DNA from: Bacteroidota bacterium
GTDB lineage: Bacteria; Bacteroidota; Bacteroidia; Chitinophagales; Saprospiraceae
Direction: 5' to 3'
Assembly (NCBI GenBank): GCA_030147525.1
Contig: JASBVF010000014.1
Location: 44,599-108,598, forward strand
Length of the DNA stretch: 64,000 bases
Positions 9,858-19,584 of the stretch are shown here, piece after piece. A program made the translations under genes and the position numbers. Every line of letters starts with the position of its first letter. Positions within the stretch are counted from its first letter, which is position 1. The notes under the pieces were generated by a model. That model saw nothing but the letters and a program-made list of their open reading frames with translations, ran no database searches and was not told where the DNA came from.

Positions 9858-11045
9858 TCATTTCACCGAAAACCGGTACACCGATGTCGTCCGGTACGTC
9901 TCTCCCGGTTTCAACAACACGGAGGGGAACTGCGGCTGGTTCGGCGAGTCGGGAAAATGCTGGGTTTCCAGGCAAAAGCCGGAGCGGAAATTGTACACTA
10001 CTCCACCCTTGCCTGTTAAAGTTCCATCCAGAAAATTCCCGGTGTAAAACTGTACGCCCGGCTCCGTCGTCAGCACTTCCATGACCCGGCCGGTTTGCGG
10101 TTCGTACACCGATGCGGCGAGTTGAGGGGCTTCGTTTCCTGCCTCTTTTTTCAGAACCCAGCAATGGTCGTAGCCTCCGGCGATTTTCAGTTGGGCGTTC
10201 TCTGCCCCGATATCCTTCCCGATGGGTTTAGCAGTTTGAAAATCAAACGGACCACCGTTCAGTGGTTCGGGTTTACCGTTGGGGATCAGCGTTTCATCCA
10301 CCGGTAAAAATGCATCGGCGTGAAGCGTCAGTTCGTGGCCGTTGACGTTGCCGGAGGGATCACCGGTGAGGTTGAAGTAGGCGTGGTTGGTGAGGTTTAT
10401 GACGGTGTTTTTGTTCGTGCTGGCGTGATAGTCAATCCGGAGCTCATTGTCGTTGGTAAGGGTGTAGTCCACACGGGTTTGGAGGGTGCCGGGATAGCCT
10501 TCCTCTCCGTCCGGGCTGACCCTGGAAAGTTTCAGGGTGACGCCGTTCTCATCTTCGCCGGTTTCCGCCTGCCAGATTTGTTTGTCGAAACCTTTCAGGC
10601 CACCGTGGAGGTGGTTGGGCCCGTTGTTGGCGGCGAGCTGGTACTCCTTTCCGTCGAGGGTGAATCTTGCTTTCGCAATGCGGTTGCCGAAGCGGCCGAT
10701 GATGGCGCCAAAGTAGGGATGCGTATCGAGGTAAGGCGCCAGCGAATCGAAACCGAGCACGATGTCGGCCATTTTACCCGTGCGGTCCGGCGTTTTTAGT
10801 GAAACAATGATGCCGCCGTAGTTGATGATTTTCACTTCCACCCCGTTTTTGTTGGTCAAAGTGAAAAGATTGACGGGATTGCCGTCCGGCAGTGTTCCGA
10901 AGGGATTTTGTGTGATGGTAGCTTTCATGATAGATGTCGTGTTTGCTGTTTCGTTTGACTGCTGATGCCCCGGCTGACAGGCCGATATCAGGGCGCAAAT
11001 GTAACAAGCAGCGAAGAAGTACCGGGAGTGAGGCATTTTTTTCAT
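9858..11045 (-). CDS. galM: Aldose 1-epimerase (galactose mutarotase), exported lipoprotein form
   Basis: A 395-residue enzyme interconverting alpha and beta anomers of aldoses. The N-terminus is a lipoprotein signal with the lipobox ISAC, so the protein probably works in the periplasm or at the outer membrane. GalM motifs are in order: NPFGTLPDG, INYGGIIVSLKTPD, FGAIIGRFGNRIA, the catalytic-site histidines in GPNHLHGG and NLTNHAYFNL, GYDHCWVL, and the C-terminal glutamate region GFCLETQHFPDSPN. A TAnnTTTG match at 10996-11003 inside the signal region raises the possibility of a shorter cytoplasmic form from the Met at 10928, but the lipoprotein start is preferred. It is divergent from the GH127 gene, so joint use in pentose/galactose breakdown is likely. 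Confidence 0.92.
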   Translation of the reverse strand: MKKMPHSRYFFAACYICALISACQPGHQQSNETANTTSIMKATITQNPFGTLPDGNPVNLFTLTNKNGVEVKIINYGGIIVSLKTPDRTGKMADIVLGFDSLAPYLDTHPYFGAIIGRFGNRIAKARFTLDGKEYQLAANNGPNHLHGGLKGFDKQIWQAETGEDENGVTLKLSRVSPDGEEGYPGTLQTRVDYTLTNDNELRIDYHASTNKNTVINLTNHAYFNLTGDPSGNVNGHELTLHADAFLPVDETLIPNGKPEPLNGGPFDFQTAKPIGKDIGAENAQLKIAGGYDHCWVLKKEAGNEAPQLAASVYEPQTGRVMEVLTTEPGVQFYTGNFLDGTLTGKGGVVYNFRSGFCLETQHFPDSPNQPQFPSVLLKPGETYRTTSVYRFSVK

Positions 11046-11074
11046 TTTTTTGTGAGATATTGGAAAGAGGGGTG

Positions 11075-11200
11075 GATGGTTTTATAGTTTTATGGTTTTG
11101 GGGTTCTCAGGTTTTCGTAAGGGCGCCAAAGCATTTTTACTATGAAGTTTCAGCCCCCTGGAGCCATTGAACCTAAGAACCATAAAACCCCAAAACCCTC
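11075..11200. repeat. Imperfect inverted repeat in divergent intergenic region
   Basis: The left arm (about 11075-11114, rich in GGTTTTATGGTTTTGGGG) pairs imperfectly with the right arm (about 11168-11200). It fills most of the 192-bp gap between galM and the GH127 gene, where both promoters must lie; no exact TAnnTTTG box was found there. Confidence 0.55.
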
Positions 11201-11237
11201 CCCATTTCAGAAACGATTTTCAAAAAACAAAACTACC

Positions 11238-13676
11238 ATGAAAAATTACCTCCTGATACTTGCCATTTTACCCCTGAGCCAAATTGCCTTGAGCCAATCC
11301 GTCACTTTCCCGGTGAAGCCCGTCCCTTTCACCGAGGTAAAAATCGCTGACAATTTCTGGGCGCCCCGCATCGAAACTGTGCGCAAAGTCACCATCCCCT
11401 ACGCACTGGAACAGTGCGAAGAGACGGGCCGGGTGAAGAACTTTGAAATAGCCGGCGGCTCGGCTACCGGCGCTTTTTGCACAAAATATGCCTTCGACGA
11501 TTCCGACGTTTACAAAATCATCGAAGGCGGCGCCTACTCGCTGCAATTTCAGGCTGACACGGCGCTGGAAAACTACGTGGACCGCCTGATCGATAAAATT
11601 GCCGCTGCGCAGGAGCCCGACGGTTACCTCTACACCTGGCGCACGATTTACGACAAAGAAAAAGCGGCAGGCGTGGTGAAGGAAGCCACCAAAGGCCAGT
11701 TCCACCGTGGCAGCGACACTCGCTGGGAGCGGGTCGATCAGCACAGCCATGAGCTTTACAACATGGGCCACCTCTACGAAGCGGCGATAGCCTACTACCA
11801 GGCGACCGGCAAACGAAAACTGCTGGACGTGGCGCTGAAAAATGCCGATCTCGTGGATAAAACTTTTGGCTGGGGAAAGCTGGAAAAAGCCACCGGCCAT
11901 CAGGAAATCGAGATCGGGCTGGTGAAACTCTACAACCTCACCAACGAAAAACGCTACCTCGATCTCGCCAAATTCTTCCTAGACGTGCGGGGCTACGGCG
12001 AGGCCTACATGCAAAACCATCAGAAAGTGACCGAACAGCGTGAAATCGCCGGCCACGCCGTGCGGGCCTGTTACATGTACGCCGCCATGGGCGACATCAC
12101 CGCCCTCACCGGCAGCGAGGAATACATGCCCGCCCTGAACGCCCTTTGGGAGGATGTGGTGGGTAAAAAAATGTACGTCACCGGCGGCATCGGATCAGCG
12201 GGCAGCAACGAGGGTTTCACCGAGCCTTACGATCTGCCCAACTTCAGTGCCTACTGCGAAACCTGCGCCTCCATTGCTTTCGTGCTTTGGAACCACCGCA
12301 TGTTTCAACTCACCGCCGACGGCAAGTATATCGACGTGATGGAACGCACGCTGTACAATGCCCTCAACGCCGGGCTTTCGCAGACGGGCGACCGCTTTTT
12401 TTACCCAAACCCGCTGGAAAGCCGCAAAAATGTGGAGCGCAGCCCCTGGTTTGCCTGCGCCTGCTGCCCGTCGAATGTGGCGAGGTTCTTCCCGTCGCTG
12501 CCCGGCTACGTGTATGCCAAGCGGGGCAACGAGGTGTACGTGAATCTTTTCACCACCAGCGAAACCACGGTGGAAAACGTGAACAGCCGCCTGCAAATCA
12601 TCCCGGTGACCATTTCACAGGAAACCAATTACCCCTGGGACGGCCGGGTCAACATCACGGTGAACCCGCAGAAACCGAATACTTTCACCCTGAAAATCCG
12701 CATCCCCGGCTGGGCAAGGGGCGACGCCGTTCCGGGTGACCTTTACTCATTTCAAGCAAAAGACAACAGCCAGATCTTCCTGAAAGTGGATGGAAAAGTT
12801 ATGCCGGTCGAAGTCCGCAACGGCTACGCCATCATCGAGCGGAAATGGCGCAAAAACGACGTGGTGGAACTGGCCCTGCCCATGCCCGTGCGCCACGTGA
12901 CCGCCAACTCCAAAGTTGAAGCAGATGCCGATCGCCTGACCTTGCAACGGGGCCCGCTGGTGTACTGTCTCGAAGGCAGGGACCAGTCCGACCCACGGGT
13001 GCTGAATGTGTTGGTGGAAAGCGAGGCGGAGGCCACGGCCCAATTTGAAACTAACCTGCTCGGCGGTGTGCAAACGCTGAGCCTCGACGGATTTTTGGTT
13101 AAAAACAAAACCGCACCCGACCAGGGCGAAACAGACAAGCTGAAACTCAAAGCCATCCCCTACTACGCCTGGGCTAACCGGGGCCGTGACAACATGCTCG
13201 TCTGGCTGCCGTACAGCTTCCGGGCTGCCCGGCCAGTAGCGCTACCAACGATTGCCAGCAAGAGCAAGGTCAGTGCATCAGAAGGTGCCAACGGTCCGCT
13301 CGAAAGCGTTGCCGATCAGTACCTGCCGGGAAATTCGGCGGATAAGGAAAATTCGTTTGTGCATTGGTGGCCAAAGTTTGGGACAACAGAATGGCTGCAA
13401 TACGATTTTGAAAAACCGGAACAGGTCGGCACCGTGCGGGTGTACTGGCTCGACGACGAGGCCACCGGCGGCGGCTGCCGGGTGCCAGCTTCCTGGCAGG
13501 TGCTATACCTCGAAGGCGGGGAATGGAAACCAGTTTATCACGAAATTGGCTCGCCGATGAAAAAAGACGGTTGGTGCGAACTGAACTTCGAACCCGTGCG
13601 CACGTCGGCGCTCCGGCTGGAAATCACCGGCCAGGAAGGCATGTCGGTCGGCGTGCACGAGTGGGAAGTGGATTGA
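11238..13676 (+). CDS. GH127 beta-L-arabinofuranosidase with C-terminal galactose-binding-like module
   Basis: An 812-residue exported glycoside hydrolase. The ATG at 11238 is chosen because it starts a clean signal peptide (MKNYLLILAILPLSQIALSQ); the frame continues 32 codons upstream without sense. The GH127 zinc-thiolate site is visible as YCETCA (Glu341, Cys343) and ACCPSN (Cys409, Cys410). In the Bifidobacterium enzyme the equivalent residues bind zinc and include the cysteine nucleophile. The catalytic (alpha/alpha)6 barrel is followed by a beta-sandwich and, from about residue 690, an F5/8-type-like module (WLQYDFEKPEQVGTVRVYW, LRLEITGQEGMSVGVHEWEV). It probably releases beta-L-arabinofuranose from plant or algal glycans; the divergent galM supports a sugar-utilisation role. 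Confidence 0.92.
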   Translation: MKNYLLILAILPLSQIALSQSVTFPVKPVPFTEVKIADNFWAPRIETVRKVTIPYALEQCEETGRVKNFEIAGGSATGAFCTKYAFDDSDVYKIIEGGAYSLQFQADTALENYVDRLIDKIAAAQEPDGYLYTWRTIYDKEKAAGVVKEATKGQFHRGSDTRWERVDQHSHELYNMGHLYEAAIAYYQATGKRKLLDVALKNADLVDKTFGWGKLEKATGHQEIEIGLVKLYNLTNEKRYLDLAKFFLDVRGYGEAYMQNHQKVTEQREIAGHAVRACYMYAAMGDITALTGSEEYMPALNALWEDVVGKKMYVTGGIGSAGSNEGFTEPYDLPNFSAYCETCASIAFVLWNHRMFQLTADGKYIDVMERTLYNALNAGLSQTGDRFFYPNPLESRKNVERSPWFACACCPSNVARFFPSLPGYVYAKRGNEVYVNLFTTSETTVENVNSRLQIIPVTISQETNYPWDGRVNITVNPQKPNTFTLKIRIPGWARGDAVPGDLYSFQAKDNSQIFLKVDGKVMPVEVRNGYAIIERKWRKNDVVELALPMPVRHVTANSKVEADADRLTLQRGPLVYCLEGRDQSDPRVLNVLVESEAEATAQFETNLLGGVQTLSLDGFLVKNKTAPDQGETDKLKLKAIPYYAWANRGRDNMLVWLPYSFRAARPVALPTIASKSKVSASEGANGPLESVADQYLPGNSADKENSFVHWWPKFGTTEWLQYDFEKPEQVGTVRVYWLDDEATGGGCRVPASWQVLYLEGGEWKPVYHEIGSPMKKDGWCELNFEPVRTSALRLEITGQEGMSVGVHEWEVD

Positions 13677-14076
13677 CTCCGAAACTGATATTTTCTCCCG
13701 CAGATTACGTAGTTGAACGCTGATAAACCATTGAATTTCTATCAGTTAAAAATCTGCGACCATCTGCGTGATCTGTGGGAGAATGATCAGAAACCTATTT
13801 GCGGCAGCAAAAAAAAGTACCGTCTGCAGGAAAATTTACCATAAATTACCATATTCGCCTCCTCTGGCAAAAAAATTGGTTATTCCTATTCACTGCAACC
13901 TGTGCTTTAGTTTTTTAGCACGGTCAGAGCGGTTGCAATTTCTCCCCCCGCCACTTCCCCCCGGATTTTAAAAGAAGATGAAAAGAAGGCAAGACCTGCC
14001 CGTCCTCCCGGCAGCATGAACGCAGCGGACTGCTGTTTTCATTTTCTCTTTTTTCATTTCACAGACACACACTATC
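13677..14076. other. Intergenic region with one long hairpin
   Basis: This 400-bp gap between two co-directional genes contains the CTCCCGCAGAT-type hairpin at 13694-13782. Beyond it lies low-complexity AT-rich sequence and a short GCAACC/GGTTGC inverted pair near 13890-13936. No gene or exact promoter box was recognised. Confidence 0.5.
13694..13782. repeat. CTCCCGCAGAT-family intergenic hairpin
   Basis: Left arm 13694-13709 (TCTCCCGCAGATTACG) pairs with right arm 13767-13782 (CGTGATCTGTGGGAGA) with wobbles. The same arm sequence recurs at 36634, 37672 and 48242, so this is a dispersed repeat family. Confidence 0.8.
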
Positions 14077-17000
14077 ATGAGAAGAAGAATCTTCCTGCCT
14101 GTTCTGTTTTTTGCTGTTACCTGCTCGCTGGCCAGCGCTCAGTTGAGCATCAGCGTTCAGGTTACCAATGCAACCTGTTCTTCCAATGGTAAAATCAGCG
14201 TCACCGCAAGCGGCGGTTCGGGGAATTACACCTACCAACTGTCCGGCAGTTGCCTCGCCAACACTTTGCTGCAGCAAATGCCGGTTTTCAACAACCTGAA
14301 ACCCTGTGTATACTCGATACTTGTGACGGACGGCGTGACGGGTGCGTTCGCAGCAGAGGAGGTAACTGTCGGTGGTAATTATCAAAGTCCGCAACTTACG
14401 CTTGACTGCGGGGGCTGCGATATCGAAGCACAGGTGACGGGGGGAAAGTTTCCTTTTACTTATGCCATCTCAACGGCCGGGCTCGACGGACCTTTTCAGA
14501 GTAATTTTCCAATCTGGAATCCTGTTTTTTCAAATGTCCCGTCCGACAGCGTGTACTGGATCAGGGTGACGGATGCCTGCGGCAATATCGCCGTGGAAGC
14601 CTGCCAGTCAGGTAGCAACAACATCAAAGGATTCAGCTACGAAACCAATGCAGACGGCAATATCGAGGTAACCAACGTGAATGGCGGAAGCAGCCCTTTC
14701 ACCTACACCATCGAATCAACGAATGGCACTTTTACGAACAACACCGGCATTTTCCCTCCGGATCAGTGGGGTTGCGATATGAAGGTTTATATCACGGATG
14801 GTTGCACTGAATACTCAAAAGGTGTAACCGTAAAACCGGAACCCGGAACCTCCTGTACGAACTTTGCCGACGGCACGGCAACAATTGACACCGTTTTTAA
14901 TGGCGTACCGCCCTACACTTTCGTTTGCCAGACTCCGCAGGGAACTTTTACTTTTGATACGAGTGAAATGACGGGACTGCCAATCAACAGCGAATATTAT
15001 CAGTTTCAGATCATTGATGCCTGCGGCAACAAAAGCAATACTTTTTTTAAACAGCAAAAATATCCGATTTTCAAGCAGGAGCCCGCCGATTGCAACAGTA
15101 CCAAGCTTGATCTTTTCACCTTCGATGGCGGCTGCGTCGGTGGTTTTGATGCGGATAGCTGGCCGGTTCAGGTGGATTGCATTTCCTGCACGCCGGTGCA
15201 GTCCGGCGTCATCACCGGCACGGGTGATATCCTGACTTTTGAAGGAAAAAAACCGGGCGAATGGGTTATTTCTGTCGAAGACGGCTGCGGCGATCACATG
15301 AGTTGCTACGACACCGTAAAGCTGGAGCTTAAACCAAAGTGCGATTCACTGGAAGCCCGGCTGATCGACCGGTTCATCTGCGATAACTTTACCGTTTCCG
15401 ACCGGCCGATGCAAACCGGCGATGCGTTTTTTGTTTTAAAGGACAAAGTCGGAATCGTGTTGGACTCCAATCAAATTGGTCGCTTCTTTATTCCGGCACA
15501 AGGTGAATATACCGTTTCACTGAACATCCCCGGATGCGGATTTTACACCGCCAAAATTGAGATCGGAGATGCGCCGCCGGTTAACCCGACCATGCATACC
15601 TACATCTCCAATACGGTTATTGACGGGAGTTGCACAACAGTTTACCAGCTGCTGATCAATCCAAAAGAAGGACCGTACACACTCAGCGGCGGGCCGCAGA
15701 ATATTTCCATCCTGGTGGATGACGCTTACCTGATCGGCACCTGCCAATGGTATAGTGTTGCGAAGCTGCCGCCCGGTCAGTATCAGCTTTCGCCGCTTTC
15801 AAATTGTGGCGTGAAAGACATCAACCTGCCTGCCCCGGATTTTAACCTGCAAGCTACGCCGTCGGGCAATTGTCCCGGCAGCGGCGCCATCACTGTCAAC
15901 GGCGGCAATGATTTGACCTGGTGGAAAGATTGGGCGCTGGCCAACAATGCCACCATCGACTGGCCCGGCAACCTGCTCGACCGGTACAGCCTCGACGTGG
16001 TGAACAACGGAAGCAACAACAGCATCAGCGGTTCACCCTACACGTTTTGGAACGTGCAGCCCGGCCCTCACACGGTTTACCTTTACACTTTCAATTCCGG
16101 TTGCCCGATCGACACGGTGGAGGTGGTGGTTCCGGTGGCTGAGCCTATGAAAATCGAAGCATCCAGCGGCGTCATTTGCGACGGAAAAGATACGACTTCA
16201 CTGGTGCTGGAAATGCTGACGGGCAAACCGCCTTTCATTATCGAACAATTGGATTGCGAGAACCTGAGTAAAGTTATTGCAACCTACACGGCAAATGACT
16301 TTGAATATATCGTGCCGAATGTCACGACGGGGGATTATTGTTACCGGGTCATCGACAGCTGTGTTATCAGCCTCGACCATCAGTTTTCCGTGCAACATTA
16401 TCAGGATGAAGTGGATATATTTTATAACTGCGATAATACCGTCACGTTTCATGTGGATAGTTTAAATGCCAGCTATCAATGGCTCATGCCTGACGGGGCT
16501 ATTATTGGCAATTCTCATCAGCTTACTTTGCCCAATGTTTCACCCGGCACGGAATATACTGTTTTGGTGGATATAGGCACTTGTATCATTTCACGAAGTG
16601 TAATTATGCCGGCTGTTGATATACTGCCAACAGTGACCGTAACAGGCGAGCCCTATTTCTGCGAAGGAGATACCGTTATACTCACTGCCATATCTGATGC
16701 AGGAACTTTTAAATGGAGCACAGGTACTTCGCAAAATGCTGAACTTGCCGTGACACAGCCCGGTAATTATATTGTGACAGTTACCAATGATATTGGATGC
16801 ATTGCGACGGGCTCATTTCATCTCCAACTTGATCAGCCTGAAGCAGTGATTGAAGTTTTAAGCGGAGGAAACGGATATGGTCTCAATTGTTACGGCGATA
16901 GCAACGGCATATTACAGGCTGAGCCGGTGATTGGATTTGCACCTTTTACTTTTGTATGGTCAAATGCAGCAACAACACAACAAATTACGGAACTTCAGGC

Positions 17001-17850
17001 CGGTGAATATTCAGTCACCATTACTGATTCGCTGGGTTGCCGGGGCAGTAAAAATATCATCTTGACAGAGCCTGATATATTGCTACCTAACATTACATCT
17101 ACACAACCAAAATGTTATGGAGATGAAGATGGGCGTATTGAAATCAGCGGTTGGAGTGGCGGAGCCGGTATGTTAAATGCCAGCTTAAACGGCTCGTACG
17201 CTGTTCTTGCGCCGGTAAAATTTAATTACCTGCCTCCGGGGGAATATCACCTGGAGATATGGGATGGTAACGGCTGCCGGGCTGATACCAGTTTTACGTT
17301 TCCCGTATTAAACGAATTATTGCTCGAACTGGGCGAAGATCTCGATATCGAACTGGGCGACAGCATTCGCCTCGAACCCTTCCTTAACTTTTGGCCGGTG
17401 GATAGCTTTGTTTGGAACAGTAATGATCCCGCCCCGCTGAACGAACTTTCGGCCCTGCGGGCGCCGGTGGAAAATGCGTACTATCAGCTACAGGTTTGGG
17501 ATGAAAACGGCTGCATGGTGGAGGATAAAATCCTGGTGAAAGTGGATCAAAAACGCCGGGTTTACGTGCCCAACGCCTTCTCGCCCAACGGCGACGGCAC
17601 CAACGACTATTTTACCATGTACGTCCGGTCGAGTGCGGTGCGCAGCATCCGCCATTTTCAGGTGTTCAGCCGGTGGGGGGAGAAGGTTTTCGACCGGACT
17701 GAATTTCAACCCAACAACGACCAACTCGGCTGGAACGGCACGCTCGACGGGCGTTACGTCATGCCGGGTGTGTATGTCTGGAAAGCAGAAATCGAATTCG
17801 TCGATGGCAAAGTGGAGGTGATGACGGGGGATGTGATGGTGATAAGGTGA
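14077..17850 (+). CDS. Large SprB-like adhesin with gliding-motility C-terminal domain
   Basis: A 1,257-residue exported surface protein. The signal peptide is MRRRIFLPVLFFAVTCSLAS, ending at SAQ. The body is a string of cysteine-rich Ig-like/SprB-like units (VTNATCSSNGKISVTASGG, VIRVTDACGN-like turns); two clear SprB repeats lie at about residues 935-1055 (NCYGDSNGILQAEP, KCYGDEDGRIEISG). A module with ELGEDLDIELGDSI and DSFVW just before the C-terminal domain is shared with the adhesin at 682-5268. From residue about 1161 (VYVPNAFSPNGDGTNDYF) comes the gliding-associated type B T9SS domain. The stretch at 16380-17330 is visibly more AT-rich than its flanks, suggesting domain shuffling. The adhesive target is unknown. 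Confidence 0.88.
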   Translation: MRRRIFLPVLFFAVTCSLASAQLSISVQVTNATCSSNGKISVTASGGSGNYTYQLSGSCLANTLLQQMPVFNNLKPCVYSILVTDGVTGAFAAEEVTVGGNYQSPQLTLDCGGCDIEAQVTGGKFPFTYAISTAGLDGPFQSNFPIWNPVFSNVPSDSVYWIRVTDACGNIAVEACQSGSNNIKGFSYETNADGNIEVTNVNGGSSPFTYTIESTNGTFTNNTGIFPPDQWGCDMKVYITDGCTEYSKGVTVKPEPGTSCTNFADGTATIDTVFNGVPPYTFVCQTPQGTFTFDTSEMTGLPINSEYYQFQIIDACGNKSNTFFKQQKYPIFKQEPADCNSTKLDLFTFDGGCVGGFDADSWPVQVDCISCTPVQSGVITGTGDILTFEGKKPGEWVISVEDGCGDHMSCYDTVKLELKPKCDSLEARLIDRFICDNFTVSDRPMQTGDAFFVLKDKVGIVLDSNQIGRFFIPAQGEYTVSLNIPGCGFYTAKIEIGDAPPVNPTMHTYISNTVIDGSCTTVYQLLINPKEGPYTLSGGPQNISILVDDAYLIGTCQWYSVAKLPPGQYQLSPLSNCGVKDINLPAPDFNLQATPSGNCPGSGAITVNGGNDLTWWKDWALANNATIDWPGNLLDRYSLDVVNNGSNNSISGSPYTFWNVQPGPHTVYLYTFNSGCPIDTVEVVVPVAEPMKIEASSGVICDGKDTTSLVLEMLTGKPPFIIEQLDCENLSKVIATYTANDFEYIVPNVTTGDYCYRVIDSCVISLDHQFSVQHYQDEVDIFYNCDNTVTFHVDSLNASYQWLMPDGAIIGNSHQLTLPNVSPGTEYTVLVDIGTCIISRSVIMPAVDILPTVTVTGEPYFCEGDTVILTAISDAGTFKWSTGTSQNAELAVTQPGNYIVTVTNDIGCIATGSFHLQLDQPEAVIEVLSGGNGYGLNCYGDSNGILQAEPVIGFAPFTFVWSNAATTQQITELQAGEYSVTITDSLGCRGSKNIILTEPDILLPNITSTQPKCYGDEDGRIEISGWSGGAGMLNASLNGSYAVLAPVKFNYLPPGEYHLEIWDGNGCRADTSFTFPVLNELLLELGEDLDIELGDSIRLEPFLNFWPVDSFVWNSNDPAPLNELSALRAPVENAYYQLQVWDENGCMVEDKILVKVDQKRRVYVPNAFSPNGDGTNDYFTMYVRSSAVRSIRHFQVFSRWGEKVFDRTEFQPNNDQLGWNGTLDGRYVMPGVYVWKAEIEFVDGKVEVMTGDVMVIR

Positions 17851-18013
17851 GGGGATTTACGATTTTGGATTTTGGATTTTAGATTTCTGTCGGTAGCAAT
17901 TGCCAATGGCCGGTTGAGACAAAAGCAATTTTTTCATTTTAGCCTGCCTGGAAAGCCACAGATGCAAATTGATTTTTCAAAGTGCTTCTGTGAAATCCAC
18001 AGAGGCAATATTT

Positions 18014-18287
18014 TTTTTGGTTCTGTGTGATTTTATGTGGGTAAACATCTATTATCTTGTAACCTCTCGTTTTAACGAGGGGCTTGGCACAATACTGCGA
18101 CGTTCATCTAACTTCTTTTTAAAACATCCACATCAAAATGCCTGTAAGTTCAATAAATGTTGATGTTTTGTAAAGAAGATAGATGTGTATTGGAGCCGGT
18201 CGTCAAATCCTGCTATTAAAATGGCAGGTTACAAGATGATAGAAGCTACTCGTAAATTTGCCCACACGAATTCACAAAGAACCAAAA
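18014..18287. repeat. Approximately 270-bp imperfect inverted-repeat element (MITE-like)
   Basis: The two halves are reverse complements over several blocks: 18014-18048 with about 18252-18287; 18049-18065 with 18226-18242 (16 of 17); 18105-18128 with 18162-18185 (21 of 24). Each half also contains its own small hairpin (18063-18082 and 18209-18228). It carries no gene. The structure fits a non-autonomous mobile element or a paired palindromic repeat; no target-site duplication was recognised. Confidence 0.65.
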
Positions 18288-18333
18288 TTAAACGGTTGCT
18301 TTGACAAAGTATTTTATATTGTCAAAAGACGGG

Positions 18334-18370
18334 TGGAGCGCTAATGATAAAACATATCATAAGCGCTCCA
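18334..18370. repeat. Hairpin, 15-bp stem
   Basis: TGGAGCGCTAATGAT (18334-18348) pairs with ATCATAAGCGCTCCA (18356-18370), 14 of 15 positions. Only a weak T-rich stretch follows, so terminator activity is possible but unproven. Confidence 0.65.
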
Positions 18371-18474
18371 TTAGTTTTCAGAATACTATGCTTTACAAGC
18401 GATAATGTTCCTTCGACATTGCCTTTAAAATATGTTTGTATGAGGGCATTGGGTTATTAAAAGCCTTGATTATT

Positions 18475-19584
18475 ATGAAAGCTATATACTTCCTGCTATT
18501 TCTTTTGTTGCTGAAATGCAATTTCGTTTCCGCTCAAAATTCACTATTGAGGTTGCGTGTCCTGGTAGGAACCCGGATCGTGGACGACAAATCATTATAT
18601 GGATTTGGCTTTAAATATAGCAGGAAAATGTTTCCTGCAGTGCTAACCGGTGTTGAATTATACCATAAAAAATATCCAATCAGTTTATCTGTTCAAAGAG
18701 ATTACCAGACCAAAATATATGCATTCAATGCGATTGATTCCACGATGGTCAGTTTACCTTCCCTTTTGCAAAATCACAGAAGATTCGATCATTTGATAGG
18801 CTATTGGAGAATCAAGCCAAAAATAAGTATCGGACTTGGGCATTATTGGGACACAGTAGAAAACCTTGCTCATCACATAAGGTCTGGTGTATACAGGTAT
18901 CGAGGTTTTGAAGCCTGTTTTATATACCATATTGACTGGCTGGATTTTGAGTTGAGGCGTCAGGTGAACTATTTCCCTGTTTTTAACATATTGGACCATT
19001 CAAATACTTCTTTCGCTCTACTGTATCGCATCGGAAAAAGGGATGAAGCTGAAAAAGCAGCCACTAAACCTAAGCGGATAGAAGTGAATGCCATCTTTGG
19101 AGGCAGGGTTTTTATTCCAAAAGGAATAAAAACCATCAATGGAGAAAGATTGGACAAAATCGCCCTGGCTCCCCTGCTCGGTCTGGAATTTTTGTGGACA
19201 AAGCAAAGGTTGTCCTTTAATATTGAAAAGGATTTTTGGATAGGCATCAATGCAGGTAGTTTTACCAGAAACCTGAAAGGTTACATTACCAATACTTCTC
19301 TTGGCTTTAAATACCATCAACCATTGGGCGAACGCCGCCATATCAGGTATGGGCTGAATGCGACCTGGATTGACGATTACCAAATTATCAGGGATATCAG
19401 GGCAACTACTCAGACAGGAACCAAACTCAGGTATCACGATTTTGGAGTCGGAGCAAACATCAGCTACGAATTCCTTCGGAATTGGGATATTGAAGCGAAG
19501 CATACCTTTACCCTGATTGAGGATTATAGCCCATTTACGTTGAGGCGTTTTTCGATTGGTTTGGTGGCTCGTTTTAGTCCATAA
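18475..19584 (+). CDS. Exported uncharacterised protein, probably an outer-membrane beta-barrel
   Basis: 369 residues from the ATG at 18475, chosen because it begins a signal peptide (MKAIYFLLFLLLLKCNFVSAQ). I do not recognise the family. The mature protein is full of alternating hydrophobic/polar strands with aromatic ends (FGFKYSRKMFPAVLTGVEL, ISIGLGHYWDTVENLAHHI, LGFKYHQPLGERRHIRYGLN) and finishes with an aromatic-terminated strand (FSIGLVARFSP), as outer-membrane barrels do. It has two halves joined by a charged linker near residue 190. Codon use and base composition are more AT-rich than in the surrounding enzymes, like the next gene. A TATGTTTG box at 18431-18438 could drive it. Confidence 0.7.
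   Translation: MKAIYFLLFLLLLKCNFVSAQNSLLRLRVLVGTRIVDDKSLYGFGFKYSRKMFPAVLTGVELYHKKYPISLSVQRDYQTKIYAFNAIDSTMVSLPSLLQNHRRFDHLIGYWRIKPKISIGLGHYWDTVENLAHHIRSGVYRYRGFEACFIYHIDWLDFELRRQVNYFPVFNILDHSNTSFALLYRIGKRDEAEKAATKPKRIEVNAIFGGRVFIPKGIKTINGERLDKIALAPLLGLEFLWTKQRLSFNIEKDFWIGINAGSFTRNLKGYITNTSLGFKYHQPLGERRHIRYGLNATWIDDYQIIRDIRATTQTGTKLRYHDFGVGANISYEFLRNWDIEAKHTFTLIEDYSPFTLRRFSIGLVARFSP

Larger units (their letters stand above)
17851..18474. other. Repeat-rich intergenic region
   Basis: The 624-bp AT-rich gap carries tandem GATTTTG units at 17860-17885, a large inverted-repeat element (18014-18287), a TTTGACA/TGTCAAA stem (about 18299-18326) and a hairpin at 18334-18370. A possible promoter box TATGTTTG sits at 18431-18438. 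No protein-coding frame in it is convincing. Confidence 0.6.

Noticed and set aside
10996..11003. TACATTTG promoter-like match inside galM
   Set aside because: It lies within codons of a convincing lipoprotein signal; kept only as a remark because a shorter galM form cannot be excluded.
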